From Kiritimatiellia bacterium (GTDB lineage Bacteria; Verrucomicrobiota; Kiritimatiellia; RFP12; UBA1067), in assembly GCA_017405115.1 (NCBI GenBank), contig JAFRBA010000070.1, positions 1 to 56,976 of the forward strand: DNA of 56,976 nucleotides, given 5' to 3'. This document shows, piece after piece, positions 16,850 to 25,045 of the stretch. The notes beneath the pieces are model-generated. The model did no database searches, had not been told where the DNA came from, and saw only the letters and a list, made by a program, of their open reading frames with translations. Position 1 is the first letter of the stretch, and each line of letters starts with the position of its first letter. A program made the translations under genes and the position numbers.

Positions 16850-17868
16850 AGAAACCTTTGGCAGTAAGAATAGTCGAGGCGCTTGGGTGGACTTACGTCG
16901 CTCTTTATGCAGCCGGTTTTATCTTCGCCTTTTGTGTGATATATGGCGACACTGGCTTTGTCGATGCTGCACTTGTTAGTGGTGTGTTTCTGCTTCCCCA
17001 GCTTTGTTTGCCCATAGGAATGGTGGTGGCATTGCGTGAAGGGAGGAGAGCATGGTTCATCTGGCCACATACGGTTCTAGTGGCGTTAATAGCATTTGTT
17101 TGCATCTTCCTGTCTCAATTGTGGTTTGTGACAGTCGTTGCCATTGTCCTGATTGCAGTTGCCATTGCCCTGATTGCAATTCCAATTGTCTTGCTTTTCC
17201 GCACCGAAGCATCTATATGGTTCGCCGAGATGTCGGGCAACAGGAGGCAGACCAAATATGGACGTGTGATAGTCATTTGTAGCAGTGTTCTGATTTTTCT
17301 CCTTGTTGTCTCTATATTGCCAGGCTTGCGTGCCGGAATGGTTCAAGTGAAGGCAAGTGCGATAGCAGTTCGGATGAGGCCGATTTACTGCGCCATCATG
17401 GAGAACAACAGCCGCCATGCAAATGGCGTCTCGTGGGTTGATCCCGACGCATTTTCCAATTCAACGGACTTCATACAGGCATTGGGAGCTGAATACGGGG
17501 ATGCAGTGCAGAATCTTCAGAGCCTTGGGCGATACACGAACATCTGGTGTGTGGTTGTAAATCCGCCTGACGACGACTGGTTCCCAGTCCTGTTTACTGC
17601 AAACGTAAACCCCGCGGACGTGCTGGGCAGCACGAATAATCTGGGACATAAAGTGCTCACGTGCCCAAAGCAATGGGGCGGCGAATGCTTTGACGTCTGC
17701 GAGGAGGTGGCGTGTGTTATAAGCAAAGGCGGTGCAGCCCGAAAAGTCAAGGGCAAATACATCAATTGGGTTGTACGTACTAATAAGCAGCTTGCGCAGC
17801 GTGATACGATTTATGTCCTCACGCCGACAGGCCGCGTATCCGTCGTCTGCGCTCCGCTTTCAAAGTGA
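16846..17868 (+). CDS. Polytopic membrane protein with pseudopilin-like C-terminal domain
   Basis: The 340-residue protein has about five transmembrane helices in the first ~185 residues, and then a soluble domain containing YCAIMENNSRHANGVSWVDP and STDFIQALGAEYG. In layout this resembles the secreted domain of type II secretion pseudopilin-like proteins found in Lentisphaerota-type genomes, but here it hangs on a multi-helix anchor. Its first 49 nt recur as scars at 13199 and, less exactly, at 11058. Function is unknown. Confidence 0.6.
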   Translation: MKKPLAVRIVEALGWTYVALYAAGFIFAFCVIYGDTGFVDAALVSGVFLLPQLCLPIGMVVALREGRRAWFIWPHTVLVALIAFVCIFLSQLWFVTVVAIVLIAVAIALIAIPIVLLFRTEASIWFAEMSGNRRQTKYGRVIVICSSVLIFLLVVSILPGLRAGMVQVKASAIAVRMRPIYCAIMENNSRHANGVSWVDPDAFSNSTDFIQALGAEYGDAVQNLQSLGRYTNIWCVVVNPPDDDWFPVLFTANVNPADVLGSTNNLGHKVLTCPKQWGGECFDVCEEVACVISKGGAARKVKGKYINWVVRTNKQLAQRDTIYVLTPTGRVSVVCAPLSK

Positions 17869-17925
17869 AGAGGCGAAATGCGCGATGATGAATCTTACCA
17901 GAATCGTCTTCTCGGAGGTGAGTTG

Positions 17926-18420
17926 ATGGGAAGGGAACAAATGACAATGAAAGGTTGTGCAAGATCAGCGGGGAGTGAAGCGATGGTTCAGCGTATCGAT
18001 CAGGCGATCATTCGGATTGACAATGTACCCAAGGACATAGAGTCAAAGGTGCTGAAGCGCGTAGAAATACCAAAGTTCGGCGACATCCTTGAATATGAGT
18101 ATGTGCCCAGAAGGGGAATGCCGATAGATGAGTTTGAGTCCATTCTGCAAAGGGACATTGAGGAATTTCTGGGGAGTGAACTGGTCGCTTTGAGGAAGAA
18201 AGGCATGAGGCCCATATTGCACCTTGATTTCCGCACTGTGCCAACGAAGTTCCTGTGGATTAGCCTTGGGTGCCGTGATGTTCGGAGACTGGCCAGAGAC
18301 AAGTGCGGATTTGAAGTTTCGGCTAGTTCTGAAACAGGCGACGTCAAACAGATAGTGTCGCTGTCTCCGCATTTGGTCGGTATGATGGCGGATTATTATT
18401 TTTCTTTGGAAATCGTATGA
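17926..18420 (+). CDS. Hypothetical protein
   Basis: I do not recognise this 164-residue, apparently soluble protein. I choose the ATG at 17926 because GGAGG lies 7 nt upstream. Visible features are RRGMPIDEFESILQRDIEEF in the middle and the segment LWISLGCRDVRRLARDKCGF. No signal peptide or membrane helix is evident. It lies in the block of small unknown genes. Confidence 0.5.
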   Translation: MGREQMTMKGCARSAGSEAMVQRIDQAIIRIDNVPKDIESKVLKRVEIPKFGDILEYEYVPRRGMPIDEFESILQRDIEEFLGSELVALRKKGMRPILHLDFRTVPTKFLWISLGCRDVRRLARDKCGFEVSASSETGDVKQIVSLSPHLVGMMADYYFSLEIV

Positions 18421-18503
18421 CGGCATGACAAGATAATATGACGGAGAAAAGAATTGCACCCATGTATCGTGACGCGGAGAAAAGATGAGGAAGGGAAAGC
18501 GAG

Positions 18504-18878
18504 ATGAGCGTGAATGAGAAAATGGCGAAGATTGCGGCTACAATCGCAATGCTTGCGGTGAGTGCTGCATCGATCTGTTTTGTTCTTGTGGACGTGTGGC
18601 GGCGGCAACACTCGCGAGAACAGTGCGTAGCCGTTCTGTACGAGGACTGCATTCGCTGCGACAACGGGATTGACTATTATCGTCAGACGGTGAAAATCGA
18701 ATCCCCTGACGACGTTGAACGGCTGGAACTCTCGCCATACGCCGGCGGGCGAATGTTCATTCACGTTACTGACACTTGCCGGTTGTCGGATGAAATTTTG
18801 GCGCGTCTTCGCGACTGGGCGACAACAAACGGCCTTTCGGAAGTCAGCATCATCCGTAACCACGAGACGCTTCGCTGA
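18504..18878 (+). CDS. Small membrane-anchored hypothetical protein
   Basis: This 124-residue protein has one N-terminal transmembrane helix (~residues 8-30), then a soluble domain with two cysteines close together (YEDCIRCDNG) and a third later. A ribosome binding site GGAAGGGAAAG is upstream. Function is not known. It ends 14 nt before the metallophosphoesterase gene and may be in one operon with it. Confidence 0.5.
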   Translation: MSVNEKMAKIAATIAMLAVSAASICFVLVDVWRRQHSREQCVAVLYEDCIRCDNGIDYYRQTVKIESPDDVERLELSPYAGGRMFIHVTDTCRLSDEILARLRDWATTNGLSEVSIIRNHETLR

Positions 18879-18892
18879 AAGGATGTGCGCGA

Positions 18893-20083
18893 ATGAAAAC
18901 GGGGAAACAGATGCCGCGGCTTGCCATAATTGGGATTGGCTATCTCGTTTCGCTGGCGGCGACATTCGCGATGGTGCCGCCGGCGGCATGGCGGTATGAT
19001 GTCGTGGCGCCTACAATGTCCGCTGCCGCGCTCATGCTTTTGTTCGGGCCTTATCTGATTGCGGGCGGCTGCACGACGGGCTTCCTTCCTGGCTTTGGTT
19101 CGCTTTTGGGGCTTGCGGCAATTCTGCCTTTCTATGCCGCGCATGTCGCGTTCATCGTCGTCATTTCCAAGCGTACTGCGCTTTGGCGGCTGTTCGGACG
19201 GTTCGGCGAACGCGCGCGAAAGACGTTCGTCGTTCTTTGGGCGGTCGCCTCGGCTCTCGGCGTGTGGCATGAAATGCCGTGCGTGACGCAATACGACGTT
19301 GCGGTTGACGGTGGCAAGGTGCCTGCCGAGGGGATTCGCCTCGCATTGGTGACAGACCTACATTCGTGCCGATATGGAGCAGGGGGGCGTGCGCTTGTTG
19401 AGGCAATCAAGGCGCAGAAGCCAGATGCCGTTCTGCTTTCGGGGGACATCTTCGACGACCGTCTTCCGGACGACAACGCCAAGGCGTTCCTCGCCGCGAT
19501 TGCGCGAGACATTCCCTGCTTCTACGTCTTCGGCAATCACGAGCACTGGAGCGAGCGCATTCCCGAAATGAGGGAGATTCTTCTTTCCGCCGGCGTGACG
19601 GTGCTTGTTGGGGAAGTCAAAACGGTCAAGATTCGCGGCGTGGATATAGACGTTTGCGGCATCGACGACCCGACGTACATGTCGGACGACGCATGGCTCG
19701 CACAGATCGCCTCCGTCGCCTCTGCGTCAAGTCCTTCGCGGCTGCGGATACTTCTCTCACACCGGCCGGAGTATGCGGCGGTATACGAGAAGCATGGTTT
19801 CGACCTCGTCGTTTCCGGGCATCTCCACGGAGGACAGTGGGTGGTGCCGTTCCTTGACATTGGCGTATGCGGTCCGTCTTCCGGCGGCCCGGACGTACAC
19901 GAGAGGACCCTCTTCCCGCGTATGGCGGGCGGCGCATACACGCTCAATAACGGCGCGACGATGGTCGTCTCTCGCGGCCTTGCGCGCGAATCCACGCCTC
20001 TGCCGCGCTTCTTCAACCATCCCGAGGTGGTGATTGTCAACCTCAGGCCGAAAGGAGTATTGCGGACTCGCGGTTTTGAATGA
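18893..20083 (+). CDS. Membrane-bound metallophosphoesterase, YkuE/YaeI-like
   Basis: The 396-residue protein has about four N-terminal transmembrane helices and a calcineurin-type phosphoesterase domain from about residue 145. The metal-binding motifs are all present in order: TDLHSCRYG, SGDIFDDR, FGNHEHW, LLSHRPEY and SGHLHGGQW. Relatives hydrolyse UDP-diacylglucosamine or other phosphoesters at the membrane face. The substrate here is unknown. The active site looks intact. Confidence 0.86.
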   Translation: MKTGKQMPRLAIIGIGYLVSLAATFAMVPPAAWRYDVVAPTMSAAALMLLFGPYLIAGGCTTGFLPGFGSLLGLAAILPFYAAHVAFIVVISKRTALWRLFGRFGERARKTFVVLWAVASALGVWHEMPCVTQYDVAVDGGKVPAEGIRLALVTDLHSCRYGAGGRALVEAIKAQKPDAVLLSGDIFDDRLPDDNAKAFLAAIARDIPCFYVFGNHEHWSERIPEMREILLSAGVTVLVGEVKTVKIRGVDIDVCGIDDPTYMSDDAWLAQIASVASASSPSRLRILLSHRPEYAAVYEKHGFDLVVSGHLHGGQWVVPFLDIGVCGPSSGGPDVHERTLFPRMAGGAYTLNNGATMVVSRGLARESTPLPRFFNHPEVVIVNLRPKGVLRTRGFE

Positions 20084-20106
20084 CTTAGAAAGCTCTCCGT
20101 GAACGA

Positions 20107-20448
20107 ATGAATAGAAACGATTTCCATTGTCGGTGCTGCGGGGCATGCTGTCGGATAAAGGACGGCATAGTGCGCGTTTCGGATGCTGAGATCGCGCGAA
20201 TTGCCGCATACCTTGGCGTGGACGAAGACGAATTCATCGCCAATGAAACCGAGATTGCGCCCGACCGCAAGGGCCTAGTGCTGAAAAGCTTGCCAGATGG
20301 CGCTTGCGTGTATCTAGACGAAAACAATCTCTGTCGTGTAAATCCGGTAAAGCCGGACAAGTGCCGCTCGTTTCCCTTTGAATGGACGAACCCCGACTCT
20401 AATAGCGTCTGCCCCGAACTGGCAGGCCAAGACAAAAATGGGCCTTGA
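20107..20448 (+). CDS. YkgJ-family cysteine cluster protein
   Basis: This 113-residue protein has the CxxCxxCC signature near its N-terminus (FHCRCCGACCRI), a YLDENNLCRVN segment and PDKCRSFPFEW, all typical of the YkgJ/UPF0153 zinc- or iron-binding family. The biochemical role of the family is not settled. It starts 23 nt after the phosphoesterase stop. Confidence 0.85.
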   Translation: MNRNDFHCRCCGACCRIKDGIVRVSDAEIARIAAYLGVDEDEFIANETEIAPDRKGLVLKSLPDGACVYLDENNLCRVNPVKPDKCRSFPFEWTNPDSNSVCPELAGQDKNGP

Positions 20449-20494
20449 TTTCATCGCGGCTTGATCCTGCATGCCGTGGCTGATGGGTTTTTGG

Positions 20495-20500
20495 TATAAT
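20495..20500 (+). promoter_or_regulatory. Extended -10 promoter TTGGTATAAT before the zeta-like gene
   Basis: TATAAT with TTGG in front lies 8 nt before the GTG at 20509 and 17 nt before the ATG at 20518, which helps bound the gene start. Confidence 0.55.
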
Positions 20501-20508
20501 ATCGTCAG

Positions 20509-21093
20509 GTGGAAGAAATGTCCGAGAGACCTATATGCCATGTAGTCGCGGGGCCGAACGGCTCCGGGAAGTCGACGTTTGCGCTTAGGTACCTCCCTGA
20601 GTACGCGGGCGCGGTGGAGTACGTGAACCCCGACCTTATGGCGCAGGGCATGTCGCCGACGGACATCCGCCTCTCCGCGATCAAGGCGGGCAAGCTCACG
20701 CTGGAGCGCATCGCCGAGCTTATCGAGGCGCGCACGTCGTTCGCCTTCGAGACGACGCTTTCCGGCCGCGGGCACCTAAAGCTTCTCGCCGACGCGAAAA
20801 GGCGCGGCTACACGGTCGTGCTCTACTATCTCTGGATGCCCGAGCCGGCGGCGCTGCCGCTCCGCATCAGCCACCGCGTGCTCGCTGGCGGACACGACGT
20901 GCCGACTGCGGACGTCATGCGCCGGTATGCGCGCTCGAGCGCGAACGTAAAGGATTACGCCGCGCTCGCAGACTCGACGCTCGTCTTCTACGCCGTGCCC
21001 GCCATCCAGCGCCTCATCTACAGGCGCAACGGCGATTTCCTTGTGCTGGACCCCGCCTTGGCGGAGCCGATGAGAAAGGAGCTTGGGATATGA
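20509..21093 (+). CDS. Zeta-toxin-like P-loop kinase
   Basis: This 194-residue protein has a Walker A motif VAGPNGSGKSTF at residues ~12-23, YVNPDLMAQG, ARTSFAFETTLSG and a later lid-like helix RISHRVLAGGHDVP. This is the order seen in the zeta toxin/AAA_33 group that phosphorylates UDP-N-acetylglucosamine or a related nucleotide sugar. GTG at 20509 follows the promoter at leaderless distance; ATG at 20518 is an alternative. The downstream gene overlaps by 4 nt and may be the antitoxin, although epsilon-type antitoxins usually come first. A non-toxic kinase role is possible. Confidence 0.75.
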   Translation: MEEMSERPICHVVAGPNGSGKSTFALRYLPEYAGAVEYVNPDLMAQGMSPTDIRLSAIKAGKLTLERIAELIEARTSFAFETTLSGRGHLKLLADAKRRGYTVVLYYLWMPEPAALPLRISHRVLAGGHDVPTADVMRRYARSSANVKDYAALADSTLVFYAVPAIQRLIYRRNGDFLVLDPALAEPMRKELGI

Positions 21094-21422
21094 TCGACCG
21101 CAAGGACTGGCCGGAGGACGCGCGCAACGCGCAGGCCGCTTTCGACGAGGCCTCGTGGGACGCGGTGGAGGGATACCGCGACACGGGCGAGATGGTGCCG
21201 GGCATGAAGGACGGCAAGCTCTACCTCTACACCGTCGACGAGGCGCTTCGCACTCGCCCCGACTACGAGATGCGCAAGAAGGACGTCGGCGAATGGCGCC
21301 GCAACAACCTCATCGCGCAGTTCAAGGCGGCCGGCCTCGAGCTTACGCCCGACGTCTGGGAGCGCCTTGCCGCCGACCGCCGCCAGGCCCTAGAGGACGA
21401 CCTCGCCTGGATTCATCCGTAA
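21090..21422 (+). CDS. Hypothetical partner of the zeta-like kinase
   Basis: This 110-residue acidic protein overlaps the kinase gene by 4 nt (ATGA), so the two are surely co-translated. It contains MVPGMKDGKLYLYTVDEALR and ends in a helix-rich part. I do not recognise a family. The tight coupling suggests that it regulates the kinase, perhaps as an antitoxin; this is inference. Confidence 0.6.
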   Translation: MIDRKDWPEDARNAQAAFDEASWDAVEGYRDTGEMVPGMKDGKLYLYTVDEALRTRPDYEMRKKDVGEWRRNNLIAQFKAAGLELTPDVWERLAADRRQALEDDLAWIHP

Positions 21423-21434
21423 GCGTTTGGCACA

Positions 21435-22097
21435 ATGAGCAACATGGTTGGTAAAAGTGCGCTAGCTGATAAAAAGCGGATTTATGATTTGATGGTTAAA
21501 GCCGATAGTGGCGATTCAAATGCGCAATACGAAATGGCTTTGTGCTATGAACATGGCGAGGGCGTTCGCAAGGACTATGCTATTGCTGCTGACTTGTATG
21601 AAAAAGCATCTCGTCAAGGCGATGCATACGCAATGGTCAATCTCGGGATGATGTATGAAGATGGAAGAGGCGTAACGCAAGATTTTTCAGCTGCGATGAA
21701 ACTCTATCGGCGCGCCGCCAGGCATGGAGACTGCTTTGCCCAATTCAACATAGGCGTTATGTATGATTTCGGAAGGGGTGTCAGACAGTCCGCCAGGATA
21801 GCTGCCAAATGGTATCGACTAGCTGCTCGAAACGGCCAGGTTTCGGCAATGTGCAATCTTGGCTATGCATACAACACTGGGCAAGGTGTCCGCGAAGACA
21901 TGGCAGAGGCCATCAAGTGGTACCGTAAGGCGTCGGAACGAGGTGACGCCATCGCGCAATACAATCTAGGGTTGTGTTATCTTGAAGGAACAGGCGTAAG
22001 GCGGTCGCTACGATTGGCGATTTGTTGGCTGAGGAAAGCGGCAGGGTCAGGCCACAAGTCGGCAAAGAGAAAACTGGCGAGGCTATTGAAGCGGTGA
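21435..22097 (+). CDS. Sel1-repeat protein
   Basis: The 220-residue protein contains five clear Sel1-type repeats of about 36 residues, for example YEMALCYEHGEGVRKDYAIA, NLGMMYEDGRGVTQDF, NIGVMYDFGRGVRQ, NLGYAYNTGQGVREDM and NLGLCYLEGTGVRR. Sel1 repeats form alpha-solenoids that bind proteins. There is no signal peptide, so it is probably a cytoplasmic adaptor. It begins 13 nt after the kinase partner and may belong to that transcript. Confidence 0.88.
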   Translation: MSNMVGKSALADKKRIYDLMVKADSGDSNAQYEMALCYEHGEGVRKDYAIAADLYEKASRQGDAYAMVNLGMMYEDGRGVTQDFSAAMKLYRRAARHGDCFAQFNIGVMYDFGRGVRQSARIAAKWYRLAARNGQVSAMCNLGYAYNTGQGVREDMAEAIKWYRKASERGDAIAQYNLGLCYLEGTGVRRSLRLAICWLRKAAGSGHKSAKRKLARLLKR

Positions 22098-22212
22098 ATG
22101 TGCCTAGACAAGATAGACGAATGTCTGCATTACCATCAGGTGGTAAGCTGCCATGAACTGATGAATGCGTTTCATCGCTTGACTTGAAGTGGCTGGAAAC
22201 GGAGGAACCATT

Positions 22213-22959
22213 ATGGCAATGCTGAGCGAACAGAAGCTGGCGGTGTTGATCGACGCGGACAATGCGACCGCGAAGAACCTTAAACCGATAATTGACGAGG
22301 TGACCAAGTACGGCGTGCCTACCATCAAGCATGCCTATGGCGACTGGGCGAAGCTGGGAGGCTGGAAGGACGCATTGCTTGAGATAGGCGCAGTCCCGGT
22401 GCAGCAATATGCCTACACGACGGGGAAGAACGCCACAGACTCGGCACTGATCATCGAAGCAATGGACATCCTCCATGCGAACAACGTCGACGGATTCGTC
22501 ATCGTGTCGAGCGACAGCGATTTCACGCCTCTTGCCTTGCGTCTGCGCGAATCGGGAAAGAAGGTCTATGGAATCGGCGAGAAGAAAACGCCGCGTCCGT
22601 TCATAACGGCCTGCGACAAGTTCATCTACGTCGAGATTCTTTCGTCCGACGGACAGTCATCTACGGAGCAGAGCCTGGACGGCGGCGCGAAGGCGTCTGT
22701 CGCCGGCGCGCAGACCCAGAAGAAGCCAATATCGGACAAGAACGTGCGGTTCCTTGCGCAGTGCATTTCGGAGTCATCGGGGGAGAGCGGCCAGGCTACG
22801 CTTTCGTCGCTTGGGTCGATGATCAGCAAAAAGCGGCCGGACTTCGACAGCCGCAACTACGGCTATTCCCAGCTCTCTAAGCTTCTTCGCGCAATTCCGC
22901 GTTTTGAAGTAGGCGGAGCCGGAGCGCATGTCTGGGTGAAGGACAAAGAGTCGAAGTAG
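22213..22959 (+). CDS. NYN-domain RNase with C-terminal LOTUS/OST-HTH domain
   Basis: This 248-residue protein has a PIN-like NYN domain with its acidic residues in place: LIDADNATAKN, TDSALIIEAMDIL and VSSDSDFTPLALRLRE. A LOTUS/OST-HTH domain follows (residues ~170-248: GQATLSSLGSMISKKRPDF, then YSQLSKLLRAIPRFEV). Proteins of this build are thought to cut or bind RNA. GGAGG 7 nt upstream supports the ATG at 22213. Confidence 0.88.
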   Translation: MAMLSEQKLAVLIDADNATAKNLKPIIDEVTKYGVPTIKHAYGDWAKLGGWKDALLEIGAVPVQQYAYTTGKNATDSALIIEAMDILHANNVDGFVIVSSDSDFTPLALRLRESGKKVYGIGEKKTPRPFITACDKFIYVEILSSDGQSSTEQSLDGGAKASVAGAQTQKKPISDKNVRFLAQCISESSGESGQATLSSLGSMISKKRPDFDSRNYGYSQLSKLLRAIPRFEVGGAGAHVWVKDKESK

Positions 22960-23008
22960 ATTAGGAAGAAGCGTAGCGGCAGAGAAGTGCGGCGAATGGA
23001 GAGGGACG

Positions 23009-23497
23009 ATGAAGATAGCTACGATGCCGATTGACAAGATACGGTTTCCTGACGCCACAAAGGAAGCGAGACGGCAGCTGAAGAGGTTGCTAGTCGTTGT
23101 TTCGGTTGGTGCAGTGGCGCTTTCTGCGGGGGCGCTTTTTGTGCCGGAAGGATTTGCCGTCTCCAACGCCAAAAGCGCGATTGGCTTTACGGTGTTGATT
23201 CTCATGTTTCTGGTTCTTGCTATTGTCTCGGCTGGAATACATGGCGCGGCGAACGACAACGCCAAGTGCTGTAACTGCGGCAGTCATGTCATGATAAGCA
23301 GTATAAACTGGTTCAATGTCATTGCAGGGTTGTTGCCGCTGTGCAAGAAGTGCCGCGTTGCGATTGGCGCGGAGTTCATAAAGCCATCGGCTGTTGATTC
23401 TTTTAAAGCAGCGTCGGACAAAGTGAACGAGAAGCCGAATATTTCTTCCATCAACTTACCGAACGTGGGCGGGGCGATAATAACCAGAGGGAGTTGA
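23009..23497 (+). CDS. Membrane protein with zinc-binding CxxC pairs
   Basis: The 162-residue protein has two transmembrane helices (~residues 27-47 and ~55-77), then a zinc ribbon split by a hydrophobic segment (CCNCGSH ... PLCKKCRVA), and a polar tail ending IITRGS. It resembles the other zinc-ribbon membrane proteins of this block. Its 3' end and the following spacer recur in a scar at 11100-11133. Confidence 0.58.
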   Translation: MKIATMPIDKIRFPDATKEARRQLKRLLVVVSVGAVALSAGALFVPEGFAVSNAKSAIGFTVLILMFLVLAIVSAGIHGAANDNAKCCNCGSHVMISSINWFNVIAGLLPLCKKCRVAIGAEFIKPSAVDSFKAASDKVNEKPNISSINLPNVGGAIITRGS

Positions 23498-23502
23498 CTG
23501 AT

Positions 23503-23619
23503 ATGGAAGAAACTCATAAAAGACGGCGAGTGCGGCGGATGTCCTTCGCCTTCTACGTGGTGCTGGTGTTGCTTTCAATCTACGGTTTTGCGTGGTTTGG
23601 AAAGCACTTTGGTGGCTGA
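23503..23619 (+). CDS. 38-residue single-pass membrane peptide
   Basis: This is a very short open frame: MEETHKRRRVRR, a hydrophobic helix (FAFYVVLVLLSIYGFAWF) and KHFGG. The first eight codons and the ~20 nt before them match the start of the gene at 11134. It may be a truncated copy of that gene or a real basic/hydrophobic peptide of toxin type. It starts 5 nt after the preceding stop. Confidence 0.4.
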   Translation: MEETHKRRRVRRMSFAFYVVLVLLSIYGFAWFGKHFGG

Positions 23620-23675
23620 AGTCCGAGTGACAGGAAGAGTCGAAATGCTAGGAACCATTGTGACTCCCTGCCATC

Positions 23676-24083
23676 CTATTTTATCTTCAGTGCCTCTCCT
23701 GCCGCGAGCACGGCGTTGCGGACGCAGTCCTCGCAGCTGCAGAGCACCTTGCCGGTTCCAATCCCCTTGAGGTCGCGGCAGATGGTGGCGCCGCCGCAGC
23801 GTTCCTTGAATCGCGACATGATTGCCCGCGAGTTGTTCCTCGCTTCGCCGTCTGGAGAGAGAAGCGAAGAGACCATGATCGCGCCTACAAGCGCGCCACA
23901 CGTTCCCTCCATCGTCCCCATGCCGGATCCAAAACCGGAGCCGAGACGCAACAACTCGTCCTCGCTCTTCCCGAGCATGTCGGCGAATGCGACCAGAACC
24001 GCCTGGCAGCAGTTCATATCCTTCTTGCGCCTCGCGGCGTATTCGATTCGCGCCTCAAGCGTGCCCCCAGCCAAGTCTGTCAT
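23676..24083 (-). CDS. C_GCAxxG_C_C family putative redox protein
   Basis: This 135-residue protein carries the family signature: NCCQAVLVAF, then GFGSGMGTMEGTCGALVGAI, RCGGATICRDLKG and LCSCEDCVRNA. The family is thought to be redox-active or metal-binding. The start at 24083 is just 1 nt after the neighbouring stop, so the two genes form an operon. It converges with the 23.5-kb peptide gene. Confidence 0.88.
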   Translation of the reverse strand: MTDLAGGTLEARIEYAARRKKDMNCCQAVLVAFADMLGKSEDELLRLGSGFGSGMGTMEGTCGALVGAIMVSSLLSPDGEARNNSRAIMSRFKERCGGATICRDLKGIGTGKVLCSCEDCVRNAVLAAGEALKIK

Positions 24084-24084
24084 G

Positions 24085-24591
24085 TCAGCTACCTGCCTTT
24101 CTTTCGCAAAAGCCCAGGGCCAGCGCCTTCTTCGCTGCGCCATAGTCGCCTGGCGCGACAAGTACGCACATGCGCGTGCCCATTCCCCCGTTCCCGTAAA
24201 GATGGAAGGCGCGGTCTTCCTTCAGCAATTCGAGGCGACAGCGCATGTGCTCCGATTCAAGTTTCTCCGCCAGCGCCTTCGCCTCGTGGACGGGGGCGTC
24301 GTTCAGCAAGACAGCCCAGCCGTTCCACATTTGCACCATCTCGCCGCCTGCATTTCCCTCGCGCCAGTCGATGCCTCCGTCATTGTCATCAAGCTCTTCT
24401 ACACCCTTGACGGGCTTTGGTCTGGCAAGAAAAATGACAAGCGGTATGGCAACTGCCACAAGAACCGCAAGTATTGCGCCGCCAATCCACTTGCCGAGCC
24501 GAAGCATTTCGACAATCTCGAGCACGACAAAAGGCGCGACCACGCCAATCGCGACAAATAGCATCTTCTTCATCGACCGCCCGCATTCCAT
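24085..24591 (-). CDS. Membrane protein with DUF2007-like signal-transducing C-terminus
   Basis: The 168-residue protein has two hydrophobic helices in its first ~60 residues, then a soluble part: GWAVLLNDAPVHEAKALAEK, LESEHMRCRLELL and TRMCVLVAPGDYGAAKKAL. That soluble part resembles the small ferredoxin-fold DUF2007-type domain (residue pattern '.. EA..a...L...gi.c ... V..eD...A...L'). The start at 24591 lies 6 nt after an extended -10; the internal ATG at 24573 is an alternative. Confidence 0.55.
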   Translation of the reverse strand: MECGRSMKKMLFVAIGVVAPFVVLEIVEMLRLGKWIGGAILAVLVAVAIPLVIFLARPKPVKGVEELDDNDGGIDWREGNAGGEMVQMWNGWAVLLNDAPVHEAKALAEKLESEHMRCRLELLKEDRAFHLYGNGGMGTRMCVLVAPGDYGAAKKALALGFCERKAGS

Positions 24592-24597
24592 GCGCGC

Positions 24598-24603
24598 ATT
24601 ATA
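24598..24603 (-). promoter_or_regulatory. Extended -10 promoter TTATGGTATAAT
   Basis: On the minus strand the box lies 6 nt upstream of the ATG at 24591. It is one of the identical TTATGGTATAAT boxes in this window. Confidence 0.6.
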
Positions 24604-24734
24604 CCATAAGTCTGGTCCCATTGCGCAAACGAGAATGACATCGCGAGTGACGGACGGGGGCAGCGAGCGATTTATGCAAAGATACGGTATATTGCCAGCA
24701 TTTGCGTGTTACGCATATATTGTCATATAGGTGC

Positions 24735-24960
24735 ATGCGCTGGCGCGCGACCACGAAACGCGGCGCATCTGACGCGCGGCTTCGCCGCTTGAACCGGCGC
24801 GTAGACGACGTGGCTTGAAGGTCGCGAGGAGGTTCCGTTGGCTTTATGGGGATTGCTCTGCTTGGGCGACCTTCGCCCGCCGTCTCCGCGCCGACTCGAC
24901 CTTCGGTCTGCGTCAGATGCCCGCGGCACGAAAGCCACCTTCGTTGCACCCGTGACGGAC
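24735..24960 (+). ncRNA. Candidate structured RNA in a 454-nt gap
   Basis: No gene lies between 24592 and 25045. The gap holds a long-range perfect inverted repeat, CATCTGACGC at 24766-24775 with GCGTCAGATG at 24910-24919, and nested inside it GAAGGTCGC at 24817-24825 with GCGACCTTC at 24866-24874. Together these would fold into a rod of ~150 nt. A possible promoter (TTGCGT ~24702, CATATA ~24724) precedes it. I see no signature of 4.5S, tmRNA or RNase P RNA; a 6S-like rod is possible. The strand is inferred from the promoter. Confidence 0.35.
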
Positions 24961-25045
24961 GCGGCGCGATAGAGCGCGAGAGCGGAAAATTTGGTACAAT
25001 TCCCCTTGTCCCAGCAGGATGTGTCTGGGAGGTGGAGACTGCAAG

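Noticed and set aside
21435..22097. Tandem DNA repeat or CRISPR-like array
   Set aside because: The periodicity is in the Sel1 protein repeats only; the DNA units are diverged and there are no spacers.
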